Program-made: the position numbers and the translations under genes
Assembly: GCF_000711235.1 (NCBI RefSeq)
Contig: NZ_JOMI01000007.1
Span: forward strand, 832,490-896,489
Direction of reading: 5' to 3'
DNA length: 64,000 nt
Source of the DNA: Prevotella sp. 10(H)
Lineage (GTDB): Bacteria > Bacteroidota > Bacteroidia > Bacteroidales > Dysgonomonadaceae
Part shown: in pieces, positions 19,263 to 29,369 of the stretch
How positions within the stretch are numbered: position 1 is the first letter of the stretch
How the letters are laid out: each line of letters begins with the position of its first letter
The notes under the pieces: generated by a model
Seen by the model: the letters and a program-made list of their open reading frames with translations, nothing else
Told to the model about the DNA's origin: nothing
Databases searched by the model: none

Positions 19263-19556
19263 ATGAAACGTTATTACTCCCATTATACATTTATATATCC
19301 TGATATCTCTCTCAAGAATCATATTGTAGAAATAGATGATGAGGATAGAATTACCGGATTTTTCCCTTTTACAAAAGAAATAGAGAAAACAGAATTTTAT
19401 TCCGGCTTACTGATTTTTCTGCCCAAAGAAATGACAAGTATTCAGAACGATTTGCTGAAGAAGATTAAGGACTCTTTTCTACATAAGGAAGACGGTGTTA
19501 CAATACATCTCAATTTAGATATACACTACAGGATTTTTCGCGAGGAAAGTATATAA
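19263..19556 (+). CDS. Hypothetical protein, 97 residues
   Basis: The product begins MKRYYSHYTFIYPDISLKNH and alternates strands and helices, with IVEIDDEDRITGFFPF reading like a beta-hairpin. It has no membrane segment. The start at 19263 was chosen over an upstream one because the upstream extension overlaps the end of the lipoprotein gene in another frame. I know of similar small unannotated genes behind the lspA cluster in Bacteroides relatives but cannot name a function. Confidence 0.65.
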   Translation: MKRYYSHYTFIYPDISLKNHIVEIDDEDRITGFFPFTKEIEKTEFYSGLLIFLPKEMTSIQNDLLKKIKDSFLHKEDGVTIHLNLDIHYRIFREESI

Positions 19557-19601
19557 TTGACATATGTGTTTTTGGAATGAAAACAGCTGCATTTTATTTA
19601 T

Positions 19602-19609
19602 TACCTTTG
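19602..19609 (+). promoter_or_regulatory. Predicted promoter of the forward glycosyltransferase operon (TACCTTTG)
   Basis: TACCTTTG matches TAnnTTTG and lies 23 bp before the first ATG of the four-gene operon. The sequence upstream has TTTG at 19571-19574, but the spacing of 27 is too long to call a -33 box. Confidence 0.55.
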
Positions 19610-19632
19610 CATATCAAGAAAAATAACATCTG

Positions 19633-20829
19633 ATGAAGAGGATTCTGTACTTCATGCCCGATTTATCATTGGAAAACAATGCAGGTAACAAAACGCGGGT
19701 AATATCCTTACTTAAATACTTTAAACAACGGAATTTCAAAGTTGATTATTTCGGGGTGAAAGGTTGGATTCGCTGGCAGGACGGTGATGATGAGCGGATG
19801 TTGCAGACTGGACTTGTCGACCGGGTCTTTGTGGGTTTGGGTAAGCCGCCTAAAAGTCAGTTTTTTCACAGACTATTATATAAGATACCCGAATATTTTA
19901 AACGGAAATATTATGGGATTGATAATGCCGCCATAAAGAATATGTCTACTTTCTATCTGTGTAAGCAGTTTAATAAGGTACTTAAAGAAAATAAATACGA
20001 TTACATAATAGTAAATTATTCGTGGTGGGCCAATATTATCAGGTATAAGAAATTTCAGAATGGTGCACGTACTATTATTGATACACAGGATTTATTGTCA
20101 GCATACGAATATCATACGCAAAGGAAACGTATGGGGCGCATTTTCGAAGAAGAGATGAAGCGTATTAGCCTTTATGATGAGGTGTGGGCGGTATCGGTAG
20201 AAGAGCAATACGTATTTTCACAGTTTTTAGACAATTATATACGGTTAGTACCGAATATTCCTTTATCTACAATGGATATGTATAATGAATCGTCTGATTC
20301 TCCAAAGAAATATGATATTATCTATGTGGCAAGCGATAATAACTGGAATAAGGAATCTGCAAAATGGTTTTTTTCTGAGGTCTATCCTTTGTTGCCGGCA
20401 TCTTTCAATATATGTATTATTGGGCGTATTAACGACCATATTCAAGAAGAATATCCGAATGTAACTAAAATCCGGTTTGTGGAAAGTTTAGGCAATGCTT
20501 ATGCAAGTTCACGTATATCTATATGTCCTATGCTGGGTGGCACAGGTGTAAAGCTAAAGGTTATTGAAGCTATGTCTTTTGGTTTGCCTGTTGTTTGCAC
20601 GCTGAGAGGAATAGACGGCCTGCCAAATAAAATAAATAATGGGTGTCTTGTAAGTGATGATGCACAAATATTTGCAGATAATATTGTACGCTTATTAAAC
20701 AATAAGGTTCTATATAAAGAGCAAAGTACACAGGGATATGATATTTACAAGACATATTATAATCCTGTTGTGCGTTACAAGCAACTTGATGAAATTTTCG
20801 GAGTGAATGCGAATTTTCCTGTAAATTAA
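19633..20829 (+). CDS. Glycosyltransferase (GT4-like fold)
   Basis: The 398-residue protein reads as a GT-B enzyme. The N-terminal half begins RILYFMPDLSLENNAGNKTR. The C-terminal half has the GT4-type nucleotide-sugar site with SICPMLGGTGVKLKVIEAMS, where the Glu of the E-x7-E-like region sits, followed by GLPVVCTLRGIDGL. It likely adds one sugar to a surface glycan or LPS core at the inner face of the membrane; donor and acceptor are unknown. It leads a run of four genes, and the next ATG starts directly after its TAA. Confidence 0.85.
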   Translation: MKRILYFMPDLSLENNAGNKTRVISLLKYFKQRNFKVDYFGVKGWIRWQDGDDERMLQTGLVDRVFVGLGKPPKSQFFHRLLYKIPEYFKRKYYGIDNAAIKNMSTFYLCKQFNKVLKENKYDYIIVNYSWWANIIRYKKFQNGARTIIDTQDLLSAYEYHTQRKRMGRIFEEEMKRISLYDEVWAVSVEEQYVFSQFLDNYIRLVPNIPLSTMDMYNESSDSPKKYDIIYVASDNNWNKESAKWFFSEVYPLLPASFNICIIGRINDHIQEEYPNVTKIRFVESLGNAYASSRISICPMLGGTGVKLKVIEAMSFGLPVVCTLRGIDGLPNKINNGCLVSDDAQIFADNIVRLLNNKVLYKEQSTQGYDIYKTYYNPVVRYKQLDEIFGVNANFPVN

Positions 20830-22119
20830 ATGATGATGAAGATACTGATACTTACTCCATATATTCCTTATCCGGTAAACTCAGGTGGCAATCAAGGCTT
20901 TTTCGGCCTTATAGACAGACTCAGAAAGAAAGTCGATATTTCTATTGTGCTTTCGGCAAAGCCATCTGATCTTGATAATATAGAAAAGTTTCGGGCTTTA
21001 TGGAATAATGTAAGTTTTCATGTTTATCATAAAGGGGAATTTAAACCGGATGTGAAGAAGCCTTCTTATTATAATTTTCTGAAGGGTTTGAGGTCTTCTA
21101 TTGAACGTAAACTAAAGCGCCAACAAGCTAATTCTAATGATTTAGTGCGTAAATATTCGACAATAACTACATCTGATTTTTATATGCCTGTAGAAGAAGG
21201 CTATGTAAATTTCATTCATGATGTGATAAAAAGTGAGAATTATGATTTAATTCAAGTAGATTTCTTCGAGTATATAAATATGGTCAATGCATTACCTGCT
21301 AATATAAAGAAAGTATTTATACATCACGAGTTAAGGTATGTACGTGAAGAATGCGAGATGAGGCTATTTGAGAAATCTAAGCCAATGGATTACTTTTTAC
21401 ACAATTATTCTAAAAGTTTTGAGATAGGTTGTTTAAACAATTATGATGCGGTGGTAACAGTAACCGATGTTGATAAGGAAAAGCTGAAAGAGGAGCTAAG
21501 AGAAGATATGTTCATAGAATCGTCACCTGCCATAATTGAAAGTAAGAATATGGTGCTTACGGATAACTTCAAATTTAATAATCGCCTTATTTTCCTTGGC
21601 GGAAGTGACCATTTCCCGAACCTGGATGCTGTAGATTGGTTCCTGAAGAGCTGTTGGGAAAATATACAAAGAAAGAATCCCGATTTAGAATTACATATTG
21701 TTGGCCAGTGGAAATCGAGGTTGAAAAAGCTATATACAGAACGTTTTTCAAATATACAATTCAGAGGGTTTGTGGAAAATTTGCAGGATGAATTGCAAGA
21801 TGCCATAATGATAACACCTATCCGCATAGGCAGCGGTGTGAGAATGAAGTTGCTGGAAGCTATGGAGTATGGTTGCCCGATTGTGACTACTTCTGTGGGC
21901 AGTGAGGGCATCGGGCTGGAAAATGGTCAGGATTGCCTTATTGCGAATAATAATATATCATTTGCTGAAGCTGTATTGAAACTGTCTGGCGATAAAGAAC
22001 TCTGTGACAAGTTTCGCAAGAATGCGAAGCAAAAATTCGAAGCGCGCCCTTATGCTGAACAATTAGCTGAAGTGAGGCTCAATATTTATAAGAAGATATT
22101 ATGTCTTCCGAAGAAATAA
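20830..22119 (+). CDS. Glycosyltransferase (GT4-like fold)
   Basis: The 429-residue GT-B protein opens KILILTPYIPYPVNSGGNQG, a usual start for GT4 family members. It carries the donor-site block MITPIRIGSGVRMKLLEAMEYG, with the Glu of LLEAME, then CPIVTTSVGSEGI. The two GT4 genes of this operon share the same C-terminal plan and may be distant duplicates. The ATG abuts the previous stop, which suggests translational coupling. Three Met codons in a row (ATGATGATGAAG) make the exact start uncertain by two residues. Confidence 0.85.
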   Translation: MMMKILILTPYIPYPVNSGGNQGFFGLIDRLRKKVDISIVLSAKPSDLDNIEKFRALWNNVSFHVYHKGEFKPDVKKPSYYNFLKGLRSSIERKLKRQQANSNDLVRKYSTITTSDFYMPVEEGYVNFIHDVIKSENYDLIQVDFFEYINMVNALPANIKKVFIHHELRYVREECEMRLFEKSKPMDYFLHNYSKSFEIGCLNNYDAVVTVTDVDKEKLKEELREDMFIESSPAIIESKNMVLTDNFKFNNRLIFLGGSDHFPNLDAVDWFLKSCWENIQRKNPDLELHIVGQWKSRLKKLYTERFSNIQFRGFVENLQDELQDAIMITPIRIGSGVRMKLLEAMEYGCPIVTTSVGSEGIGLENGQDCLIANNNISFAEAVLKLSGDKELCDKFRKNAKQKFEARPYAEQLAEVRLNIYKKILCLPKK

Positions 22120-22131
22120 CCCGGCTGCTAT

Positions 22132-23097
22132 ATGGAAAATAAAACTCCGAAAGTTAGTGTCATCGTGCCGAATTATAATCACGAAAAGTATTTGAGGCAA
22201 AGGATTGAAAGTATACTTAACCAGACCTTTCAGAATTTTGAACTTATTCTGCTCGATGATTGTTCGACGGACAATAGCCGCGAAATAATTAGGGAATACG
22301 CCGTTTCGGAAAAAGTTACATATACAGTTTTCAATGACATAAATACAGGCTCTACTTTTGCACAATGGAGAAAAGGGTTATCTCTTGCAAGGGGGAAGTA
22401 TATATGGATTGCCGAGAGTGACGATTATTCGGAACTTACATTCCTTGAAAAAATGGTTCCTCTTATTGAATCCGATCCTGATTGTAATATTACATTTTGT
22501 TGTTCCTATGCAGTAGACGAAAAAGGAAATATTTTATCTGACGACTGGGATAGGAACAGAGAAAAACCATATACTGTAAATCGTTTCGATGGAAAGGCAT
22601 TTGTAAAGGCACGGATGTTGTTTAATAACAGTATCTATAATGCCGGAATGGTTTTGTTCAGACGTTCGGTATTGGATAAAGTAGGAGAGAAGTTTGCTGA
22701 TTATCGCTATTGTGGCGACTGGTTTTTTTGGAGCCATGTTTGCATGCAGGGAAATGTAATACGGTATTGTGACAAATTAAACTATTTCAGGCAGCATTCC
22801 AATAAGGCTACGCCCCGCGCAAAGTCTGAAGGACTGATATTTACAGAGGGAAAGATTGTGATAGAAGACATGATAAAGAGTCTGGAACTTACTCCATTAC
22901 AGGCTTCTATTATAAAAGGACGCTTTTTGAAACGTATTATAGCTTCTAAAGATTTTAAATCGGAAGAAGTGAAAAAAGATGTTTTAAAAGATGCAATGAA
23001 TTATCTCAAAATCAGCAGATTGTCTGTACTTATGTACGGACTGGATAAATTGTTGAATTTTTCCTCATTAGATATACGAAAGAACAGATATTTATGA
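22132..23097 (+). CDS. Glycosyltransferase family 2
   Basis: The 321-residue protein has the GT2 core: VSVIVPNYNHEKYLRQRIES, LLDDCSTDNSREI, and the Asp-rich metal site in WIAESDDYSELTFLE. The acceptor-side segment GDWFFWSHVC matches the later conserved Asp region. It transfers a sugar from a nucleotide diphosphate donor. Its last four bases overlap the start of the next GT2 gene (ATGA), so the two are translated together. Confidence 0.9.
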   Translation: MENKTPKVSVIVPNYNHEKYLRQRIESILNQTFQNFELILLDDCSTDNSREIIREYAVSEKVTYTVFNDINTGSTFAQWRKGLSLARGKYIWIAESDDYSELTFLEKMVPLIESDPDCNITFCCSYAVDEKGNILSDDWDRNREKPYTVNRFDGKAFVKARMLFNNSIYNAGMVLFRRSVLDKVGEKFADYRYCGDWFFWSHVCMQGNVIRYCDKLNYFRQHSNKATPRAKSEGLIFTEGKIVIEDMIKSLELTPLQASIIKGRFLKRIIASKDFKSEEVKKDVLKDAMNYLKISRLSVLMYGLDKLLNFSSLDIRKNRYL

Positions 23098-23897
23098 AGA
23101 ATAAGCCTACAGTATCCCTTATAATTGCCACTTACAACTGGCCACAGGCATTAGAATTGTGCCTGATGAGCATTTCTAGTCAGACTATCCTGCCTGATGA
23201 GGTAGTGATTGCCGATGACGGTTCAAATAAAGAGACAACTGACTTCATTACAAAAGTGAGAAAGACGTTTCCATGCCCCGTTGTTCATGTTTGGCATGAG
23301 GATATTGGTTTTAGACTTACCGTTATACGAAATAGGGCAATAGCAAGGGCCTCGGGAGATTATATTCTGCAGATAGACGGTGATGTTATTCTTGAAAATC
23401 ATTTTATCCAAGATCATCTGAAAATGGCTCTTGAGAATTGCTTTGCTACTGGAAGCCGTATTATGATGACAGAGGAGTTGAGTCATAAATTGCTTAAAGA
23501 AAAAACAACAAATATCACCCCTTTTACTAAAGGGTTGAGAAATAGACAGAATGCCTGTCGCCTCTCGTTACTTTCAAATTATTTCCGCTTCAGATACAAA
23601 AAAGATAGTCCTTATTATATGAAAGGATGCAATATGGCGTTTTGGAAAAAAGACCTCATCGCAGTCAACGGATATAACGAAGATATGACAGGTTGGGGAT
23701 ATGAAGACAATGAGATAGCTGCACGACTGATAAATTTAGGGATAAGAAAACAGTATCTTAAATTTGGGGGTATTGTTTATCACATATTCCATCCTTTGAG
23801 CAGTCACGACCGCAAAACGATAAATTCAGATATTTTCAAAAAAGCTGTGGAAAATAAGACGGTTTATTGTGAAAACGGATTGAATAAGTATCTCTAA
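23094..23897 (+). CDS. Glycosyltransferase family 2 (chondroitin-synthase-like)
   Basis: The 267-residue protein has TVSLIIATYNWPQALELCL, IADDGSNKETTDF, and the DxD-type metal site QIDGDVILENHFIQDH. A C-terminal block (MKGCNMAFWKKDLIAVNG, then GYEDNEIAARLI) is typical of GT2 enzymes with a galactosyltransferase-like C-terminal part. It is the last gene of the forward operon. Its stop overlaps the stop of the convergent GT4 gene, with no room for a terminator. Confidence 0.88.
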   Translation: MKNKPTVSLIIATYNWPQALELCLMSISSQTILPDEVVIADDGSNKETTDFITKVRKTFPCPVVHVWHEDIGFRLTVIRNRAIARASGDYILQIDGDVILENHFIQDHLKMALENCFATGSRIMMTEELSHKLLKEKTTNITPFTKGLRNRQNACRLSLLSNYFRFRYKKDSPYYMKGCNMAFWKKDLIAVNGYNEDMTGWGYEDNEIAARLINLGIRKQYLKFGGIVYHIFHPLSSHDRKTINSDIFKKAVENKTVYCENGLNKYL

Positions 23898-25150
23898 GAC
23901 TTACCTATATTTTCTATTACTTTAATGTATTTACCAATCACTACTTTCCAGTCATAATTGCCTTCGACATAGGATATTCCATTTTGAGCCATTGCCTCTT
24001 TTTCTTTTTCGTTCAATGTAGCAAGCTTGTACAGGGCTTCACAGAATTCCTTTTTATTGTAATAAAAATAGCCGGCATGGCTAAGCTCGATATGCTTTTT
24101 CAGAATGTCACAATGGCCGTTTGCCAGTACAGGTTTACCCATAGCCATAGCTTCTAATGTTACTATGGAAAGGCTTTCGTATGGGGAAGGAATAATGAGA
24201 GCTATGGCATTTTGTAAATAATGATATTTTTTCTGTTCACTTATAAAACCTGTATATATAATATCTTCGGAATTATCGACCTGTCCCATAAAGTTCTTAC
24301 CAATGAGTACTAACTTAATATCATTATTGTATTGCTGTTTATAATATTTGAAATACTCAAACATTGTACTGCAACCTTTTGACTCATGTATTCGACCTAT
24401 ATACACAAAATAAGGAAAATTAATTTTTGGTTGTTCTTCGCTAGCCAATGATATTCTCGGTCTTTCACATCCTACTCCCACAATATCTGATATTGCATTT
24501 TTTGCAACAGGATGCAATTTCTCGACCCATTCTTTTTCCGATAAGGAATTATACATTATAAAACGTGCAGAAGCGAATACTTTATCGAAACTTATCAGGC
24601 ATAGAGCGGGATCATCGTGAGCAATAGGTACAAGGATACTCTTGTTTGCGACCTCATTTATTCCGGTATATGTTGTGTAATGGTAATACAGAAAGAAAAT
24701 GAAAGTATCGTAATTATTTTGGTTTTTCTTTATATACGTTATCAAATCGGGGGTATATGCTCCCTGTGTTTCAATCCAGTCTTCAAATATTCGATCGAAG
24801 TTTTTCTTACTTCTATATTTTATTTTTTTTACGGCAAGCTTTATGAAGTTTGGTAAAGAAAATCTTTCTCTTCTAAAGATGCTGTTCTTATGCAGATATC
24901 GAAATGTTTTATTTTCGTTCGTCTTATCTTTTTGCTGTGATTCGAACCGCAAAATCTTAACATCGTTAATTTTATCGTTGCCTTTGAGATAATATACACC
25001 TTGTGTCTGGCTATCGTCGTTTTCACATGAAGTAAGTACTGTAACATCGTATTTTTCATTCAGATGCTCGGCTACATTGCGTGCATGAAGTTCCGCTCCT
25101 CCGTTGATTTCCTTACCATACCTCGATATTACTACCGCTATCTTTTTCAT
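23894..25150 (-). CDS. Glycosyltransferase family 4
   Basis: The 418-residue GT-B protein opens KIAVVISRYGKEINGGAELH and carries VYIGRIHESKGCSTMFEY and a donor-site segment ALIIPSPYESLSIVTLEAMA followed by GKPVLANGH, with both Glu residues of the E-x7-E motif present. It adds a sugar from an activated donor to the growing glycan. It is the distal gene of the reverse-strand cluster and converges on the forward operon with a four-base overlap of stop codons. Confidence 0.9.
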   Translation of the reverse strand: MKKIAVVISRYGKEINGGAELHARNVAEHLNEKYDVTVLTSCENDDSQTQGVYYLKGNDKINDVKILRFESQQKDKTNENKTFRYLHKNSIFRRERFSLPNFIKLAVKKIKYRSKKNFDRIFEDWIETQGAYTPDLITYIKKNQNNYDTFIFFLYYHYTTYTGINEVANKSILVPIAHDDPALCLISFDKVFASARFIMYNSLSEKEWVEKLHPVAKNAISDIVGVGCERPRISLASEEQPKINFPYFVYIGRIHESKGCSTMFEYFKYYKQQYNNDIKLVLIGKNFMGQVDNSEDIIYTGFISEQKKYHYLQNAIALIIPSPYESLSIVTLEAMAMGKPVLANGHCDILKKHIELSHAGYFYYNKKEFCEALYKLATLNEKEKEAMAQNGISYVEGNYDWKVVIGKYIKVIENIGKS

Positions 25151-25173
25151 ATCCGAATTGTTGCTAGTATTAG

Positions 25174-26289
25174 TTATAACTCGGCATATAGTTTTTCATA
25201 CACTTTCATGAGCGAAGATGTACAGTTTTCGTCAGAAAAACGTTCAACATATTTATATCCTTTAGTGACCATTTCTTTTCTTAATTGGTCATCAGCTAAT
25301 AATCTTTTTATCTGTTGAGCCAGTTCGTTTTCATTACGTGGATCTACATATATAGTATGAGGGCCTCCGGATTCCTCCAGACATGACCCTGTTGCACCTA
25401 TAACCGGTACACCGGAACTTTGCGCTTCGATAATAGGTATGCCGAATCCTTCATACAGGGATGGATATATAAATATCTTAGAAGATTGTAATATTGCAGG
25501 CAGATCGGTTAACGGTACATTACTTATGATATGAACACGGTCCGATAACCCGTTTTCCGCTGCATAATTTATAACATGTTGGGCATACTCCCTTTGTTTT
25601 CCTATAGCTACAAAATGTATGTCCGGTATTTGTTTCAGAGCCTTTACTATTAGCAAAATATTCTTCCTTTCCTCAATGCTGCCGATCGAGAGCAGGAAAT
25701 TGTCAGGAAGGATATATTTCTTTTTTACCTCTTTCTTTTTCTGATCCTCGGAACATTCCTTGAAAACAGGGAAGCAACCCTGATAAACAACATCTATTTT
25801 AGCAGGATCGATGTCATAGAATTTTACGATATCACGTTTGGTACATTCGCTGACAGCAATAATCCTGTCAGCAACTTTGCATGCATATCTGGCTTTTACA
25901 TTATATATTGTCCTATCGAATAAGGAGTAAAACTCAGGATATCTTAAGAAAATGAGATCGTGTATTGTAACTATAGTTTTAACCCCGGTCTTATTTACTT
26001 TGAAAGGTAATTCGTTACTTAGTCCGTGATATATATCTATACTCTCCCTTTTTATATCCTTTACGATACCCATCGTCCTCCAAAATGGCTTATGGGTATG
26101 TTTCAAAGAATAAACCGCCTCATCTTTATGTTTATCGTTTATCTTACTTTCATCCGGTAATTTGGGTATAAAAAGCTTATAAATATTATCAGGATAATAT
26201 TTCATCAGATTAGAAATTACAAATCTGCTATAATTTCCTAATCCTGTAAAGTTAGATACTGCTCGTTTGGCATCAAATCCAATTCTCAT
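25174..26289 (-). CDS. Glycosyltransferase family 4
   Basis: The 371-residue protein begins RIGFDAKRAVSNFTGLGNYS, with the Gly-Leu-Gly-Asn-Tyr-Ser loop common in GT4 mannosyltransferase-like enzymes. It has SIGSIEERKNILLIVKAL and the donor block IFIYPSLYEGFGIPIIEAQ. Both Glu residues of the E-x7-E motif are present. It lies 15 bp after the WaaP-like gene and 23 bp before the next GT4, so the three form a run on the reverse strand. Confidence 0.92.
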   Translation of the reverse strand: MRIGFDAKRAVSNFTGLGNYSRFVISNLMKYYPDNIYKLFIPKLPDESKINDKHKDEAVYSLKHTHKPFWRTMGIVKDIKRESIDIYHGLSNELPFKVNKTGVKTIVTIHDLIFLRYPEFYSLFDRTIYNVKARYACKVADRIIAVSECTKRDIVKFYDIDPAKIDVVYQGCFPVFKECSEDQKKKEVKKKYILPDNFLLSIGSIEERKNILLIVKALKQIPDIHFVAIGKQREYAQHVINYAAENGLSDRVHIISNVPLTDLPAILQSSKIFIYPSLYEGFGIPIIEAQSSGVPVIGATGSCLEESGGPHTIYVDPRNENELAQQIKRLLADDQLRKEMVTKGYKYVERFSDENCTSSLMKVYEKLYAEL

Positions 26290-26304
26290 AGTCAGGCGTT
26301 AATA

Positions 26305-27060
26305 TTAACCAATATAAGGCGTTGTTCCGGGATGCTGTCTTGTATAAGTATCCCAGAATTTTTTCCGATATTCAAATGTTTTCTTCAAGCAGGCTGCTTC
26401 ATCAAAGTTTCGGGCTTTTGCATATTCTTTTACGATGAAGCTTATCATTTCGTCACTTCCCCATAAGCGTCTGAAGTTAAAGCAGGCGGTATTGAGATTT
26501 ATCGGCTTATCAAATTTCATTCTGTTCAGGTCTACGAGATAGAAGGTGTAGTTTCCCCCCTTTTTCTTATATAGTATATTCCCTGAAGAATAATCGAGAT
26601 GTAATATTTGCTTTTCATGCAACAGAGCTGTATATAAAGCAAATTGTTTCAGCAATTCTTCCCGTCCGTTAATTACCCCATGCTGCAATTCACGCATCAT
26701 GCCGTCAAATTCTTCATGTACTGATATATATAAACTGTATTTTAACAGATTATATTGTTTCAGTTCCATATAAGAAACCGGATCGGGAGTATGAAAACCT
26801 CTGTTTTTCAGCATGAAGGCGTATAAATAGGAGCGTTTGGCTTTTGACCGGCGGATTGTCGAATATGCTATCTGGTTTATAAACAGCGGCTTTTTGAATG
26901 ATTTTACATTCAATTTAACTCCCTCCACATCAAAAGTTTTGATTATATTACGTCCGGAGTAAATTACTTCGCCCGATTGCAGAAAAGCTAACGGGAGCCC
27001 TTCTATAAAGTCTTCCAATTGGCTGTAATCTGCATTTATAACCATTTTTATTTTAGTCAT
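26305..27060 (-). CDS. WaaP/Kdo-type lipopolysaccharide kinase
   Basis: The 251-residue protein has a protein-kinase-like fold. A conserved Lys-rich beta strand region is followed by the catalytic loop ILHLDYSSGNILY (His-x-Asp-x4-Asn pattern) and the metal-binding VDLNRM in place of the usual DFG. This matches the lipopolysaccharide kinase (Kdo/WaaP) group, which phosphorylates sugars of the inner core. It starts 4 bp after the end of prfC and 15 bp before a GT4 gene, so it appears to be transcribed from the prfC side. The acceptor sugar is unknown. Confidence 0.85.
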   Translation of the reverse strand: MTKIKMVINADYSQLEDFIEGLPLAFLQSGEVIYSGRNIIKTFDVEGVKLNVKSFKKPLFINQIAYSTIRRSKAKRSYLYAFMLKNRGFHTPDPVSYMELKQYNLLKYSLYISVHEEFDGMMRELQHGVINGREELLKQFALYTALLHEKQILHLDYSSGNILYKKKGGNYTFYLVDLNRMKFDKPINLNTACFNFRRLWGSDEMISFIVKEYAKARNFDEAACLKKTFEYRKKFWDTYTRQHPGTTPYIG

Positions 27061-27064
27061 AATC

Positions 27065-28645
27065 TTAAAATTCCGATGTGAAATGGAATTTAATATCTTT
27101 AAAATCCTGTTGCGCCATCATCAATACATAATTTGAGTCGGCAAGGAAAACATCCCGACCGTCTTTATCTAGTGCCATATATTGAGCTTTTCGCTTTCTA
27201 AAGTCCTCCAGTTGCTGTTTATTTTCGCTTTCTATCCAACATGCCTTAAACAAATTGACTGGTTCCCAACGACATTGCGCGCCATATTCATGTAACAGGC
27301 GGTATTGGATAACTTCAAATTGAAGTTGCCCTACAGTGCCGATAATTTTACGGCCGTTGAACTGATTGGTAAACAACTGCGCAACCCCTTCATCCATAAG
27401 TTGATCGATGCCTTTTTGCAATTGTTTTGATTTCATAGGATCGGCATTCTCGATATATTTAAACATCTCAGGCGAGAAGCTAGGCAGACCTTTAAAGTGG
27501 AGTTCTTCTCCTGAAGTCAGTGTATCCCCTATTTTAAAGTTCCCTGTATCAGGTAACCCTACTATATCTCCTGCATATGCTTCATCCACGGTTTCTTTTT
27601 TCTGTGCCATGAAAGCAGTAGGAGAAGAGAATTTAAGTTGCCGGTTCAGGCGTACGTGTTTATAGTTTACATTCCGTTCAAATTTGCCCGAACATATTTT
27701 TACGAATGCTATACATGAGCGATGGTTTGGATCCATATTCGCATGTATTTTGAAAATAAAACCGGTAAAATTACTTTCTTCTGGATTTACTTCACGTTCG
27801 ATAGCTTCTACCGGACGTGGCGAGGGTGCAATCTGAACAAAACAGTCCAATAACTCCTTTACTCCGAAATTATTCAAAGCAGAGCCGAAAAATACCGGAG
27901 CTACCTGACCTTTCAGATAAGTATTTAAATCTAGCTCGGAATATACGCCGTCTATCAGTTCAATATCTTCTCTTAATTTTGCAGCAAGCTCTTCACCAAT
28001 ATGATTTTCCAGTTCGGGATTGTTTATATCTTTAAATCCAATAGATTCGGTAACGGTTTGTTTACTTGGAGTATACAGGTCGAGTTTTTCCTGAAATATA
28101 TTATATACTCCTTTAAAACGTTGTCCGCTGTCGATAGGCCAACTCAATGGCCGTACGCCTATCTTCAATTCTTCTTCCAGTTCATCCAGAAGGTCGAAAG
28201 GATCCCGGCCGTCTCTATCCATTTTGTTGACAAATATCATAACAGGAGTGTGGCGCATACGGCAAACTTCCATTAGTTTGCGGGTCTGGGCTTCTACACC
28301 TTTTGCAGAGTCGACGACTATAATGACACTGTCTACTGCGGTCAATGTACGATATGTATCTTCAGCAAAGTCCTGGTGACCGGGCGTGTCAAGTATGTTT
28401 ATCTTGTAGCCGTCATATTCGAATCCCATAACGGATGTAGCAACGGAGATTCCACGTTGCTTTTCTATTTCCATCCAGTCCGATGTGGCGGTTTTCTTTA
28501 TCTTATTTGATTTTACGGCACCTGCTACGTGTATTGCTCCCCCAAAGAGCAAGAGTTTTTCGGTGAGGGTAGTCTTTCCCGCATCGGGGTGACTGATAAT
28601 GGCAAAGGTGCGTCTCTTATGAATTTCTTTTTCCAGTTCGCTCAT
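27065..28645 (-). CDS. prfC: Peptide chain release factor 3
   Basis: The 526-residue translational GTPase recycles RF1/RF2 after termination. The G domain shows the P-loop [15 protein letters not shown], the switch region with [27 protein letters not shown] and the NKMD motif. The later domains match RF3 in length (the usual family length is about 525-530) and include the block [16 protein letters not shown]. It is preceded by its own TAnnTTTG box and a terminator of the upstream gene. Adjacency to the WaaP-like kinase gene (4 bp) suggests co-transcription with the glycan genes, although this may be simple read-through. Confidence 0.96.
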   Translation of the reverse strand: MSELEKEIHKRRTFAIISHPDAGKTTLTEKLLLFGGAIHVAGAVKSNKIKKTATSDWMEIEKQRGISVATSVMGFEYDGYKINILDTPGHQDFAEDTYRTLTAVDSVIIVVDSAKGVEAQTRKLMEVCRMRHTPVMIFVNKMDRDGRDPFDLLDELEEELKIGVRPLSWPIDSGQRFKGVYNIFQEKLDLYTPSKQTVTESIGFKDINNPELENHIGEELAAKLREDIELIDGVYSELDLNTYLKGQVAPVFFGSALNNFGVKELLDCFVQIAPSPRPVEAIEREVNPEESNFTGFIFKIHANMDPNHRSCIAFVKICSGKFERNVNYKHVRLNRQLKFSSPTAFMAQKKETVDEAYAGDIVGLPDTGNFKIGDTLTSGEELHFKGLPSFSPEMFKYIENADPMKSKQLQKGIDQLMDEGVAQLFTNQFNGRKIIGTVGQLQFEVIQYRLLHEYGAQCRWEPVNLFKACWIESENKQQLEDFRKRKAQYMALDKDGRDVFLADSNYVLMMAQQDFKDIKFHFTSEF

Positions 28646-28666
28646 TAATTACTTTCTTATGAGATG

Positions 28667-28674
28667 CAAAAGTA
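28667..28674 (-). promoter_or_regulatory. Predicted prfC -7 box (TACTTTTG)
   Basis: On the minus strand TACTTTTG matches TAnnTTTG and lies 21 bp before the prfC ATG, just after the hairpin terminator at 28682-28712. Confidence 0.6.
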
Positions 28675-28681
28675 ATAAAAA

Positions 28682-28712
28682 AAGCGAAGACAATTTGTAA
28701 TAATCTTCGCTT
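28682..28712 (-). terminator. Rho-independent terminator of the lipoprotein gene
   Basis: A 9-bp stem (AAGCGAAGA with TCTTCGCTT) with a 13-base loop is followed on the minus strand by a run of T. It closes the reverse-strand transcript from 28776 and separates it from the prfC promoter. Confidence 0.8.
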
Positions 28713-28775
28713 AGCTGATATATTTGTTTTTATTATTTATGTTTATCATTTTTACTGATAAGTAAGCCGGTTTTA

Positions 28776-29330
28776 TTAATCGTTTATGAATTTGAATTCC
28801 GGTGTTATTTTATATCTTACTACTGCTGTATCTGCCCGTCCGTCGGTATCTTCGTCCATTTCATCATAAGTGTAATTGATGGTTTGCACAGTTATTTCAT
28901 TGGCGTTTATTCGCGATGAAACTTCACTGTAATACTCTACCATATCTTCGTATGCTACGATAAGATTGTCTACAAGATTTCCATTCCTGTCATAACTGAG
29001 CAAATATTCGGAAACTTCCCCGTCTGAAATAATTTGTATTGTGATTATTTTACCGTTCTCATTTTTCAGCAAGGTTTGCCCGGTACTGAGGTCGTTACAG
29101 CCGTAACCTTCAAGACTTTCAACTTTAGCCAACTGAAGCTGATCATACTCTGATTGGGTCAGTCTTTTTATTTTAGTTATGTCGATGCTATTGAAATTTC
29201 CTTTTAATGAAATATCAGCCAAATCGATACGAAGCGGATTAAGTTCCATTTCGTAAAGATTTACTTGTTTTTTTTGACATGAAACGGGGAGGATAAATAT
29301 AATAAGGGCAAAAAGATAAATCTTTTTCAT
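28776..29330 (-). CDS. Predicted lipoprotein, 184 residues
   Basis: The product has a lipoprotein signal (FALIIFILPVSCQKKQ, lipidated at the Cys). A small beta-rich domain follows, with YLLSYDRNGNLVDNLIVAY and a C-terminal acidic stretch DEMDEDTDGRADTAV. The Asp-Gly-Asn and DxDxDG-like parts could bind calcium, but that is inference. It may belong to DUF4738, a family I associate with neighbours of rfbD and prfC in Bacteroides, but I am unsure. It lies 39 bp downstream of rfbD and ends before a clear terminator. Confidence 0.7.
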   Translation of the reverse strand: MKKIYLFALIIFILPVSCQKKQVNLYEMELNPLRIDLADISLKGNFNSIDITKIKRLTQSEYDQLQLAKVESLEGYGCNDLSTGQTLLKNENGKIITIQIISDGEVSEYLLSYDRNGNLVDNLIVAYEDMVEYYSEVSSRINANEITVQTINYTYDEMDEDTDGRADTAVVRYKITPEFKFIND

Positions 29331-29369
29331 TTCGGCGTTGTACAGATGAATTGTATATATAATTTACTA

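Noticed and set aside
26545..26560. Short C6 run in the WaaP-like gene as a phase-variation site.
   Set aside because: Six bases is too short to stand out from chance.
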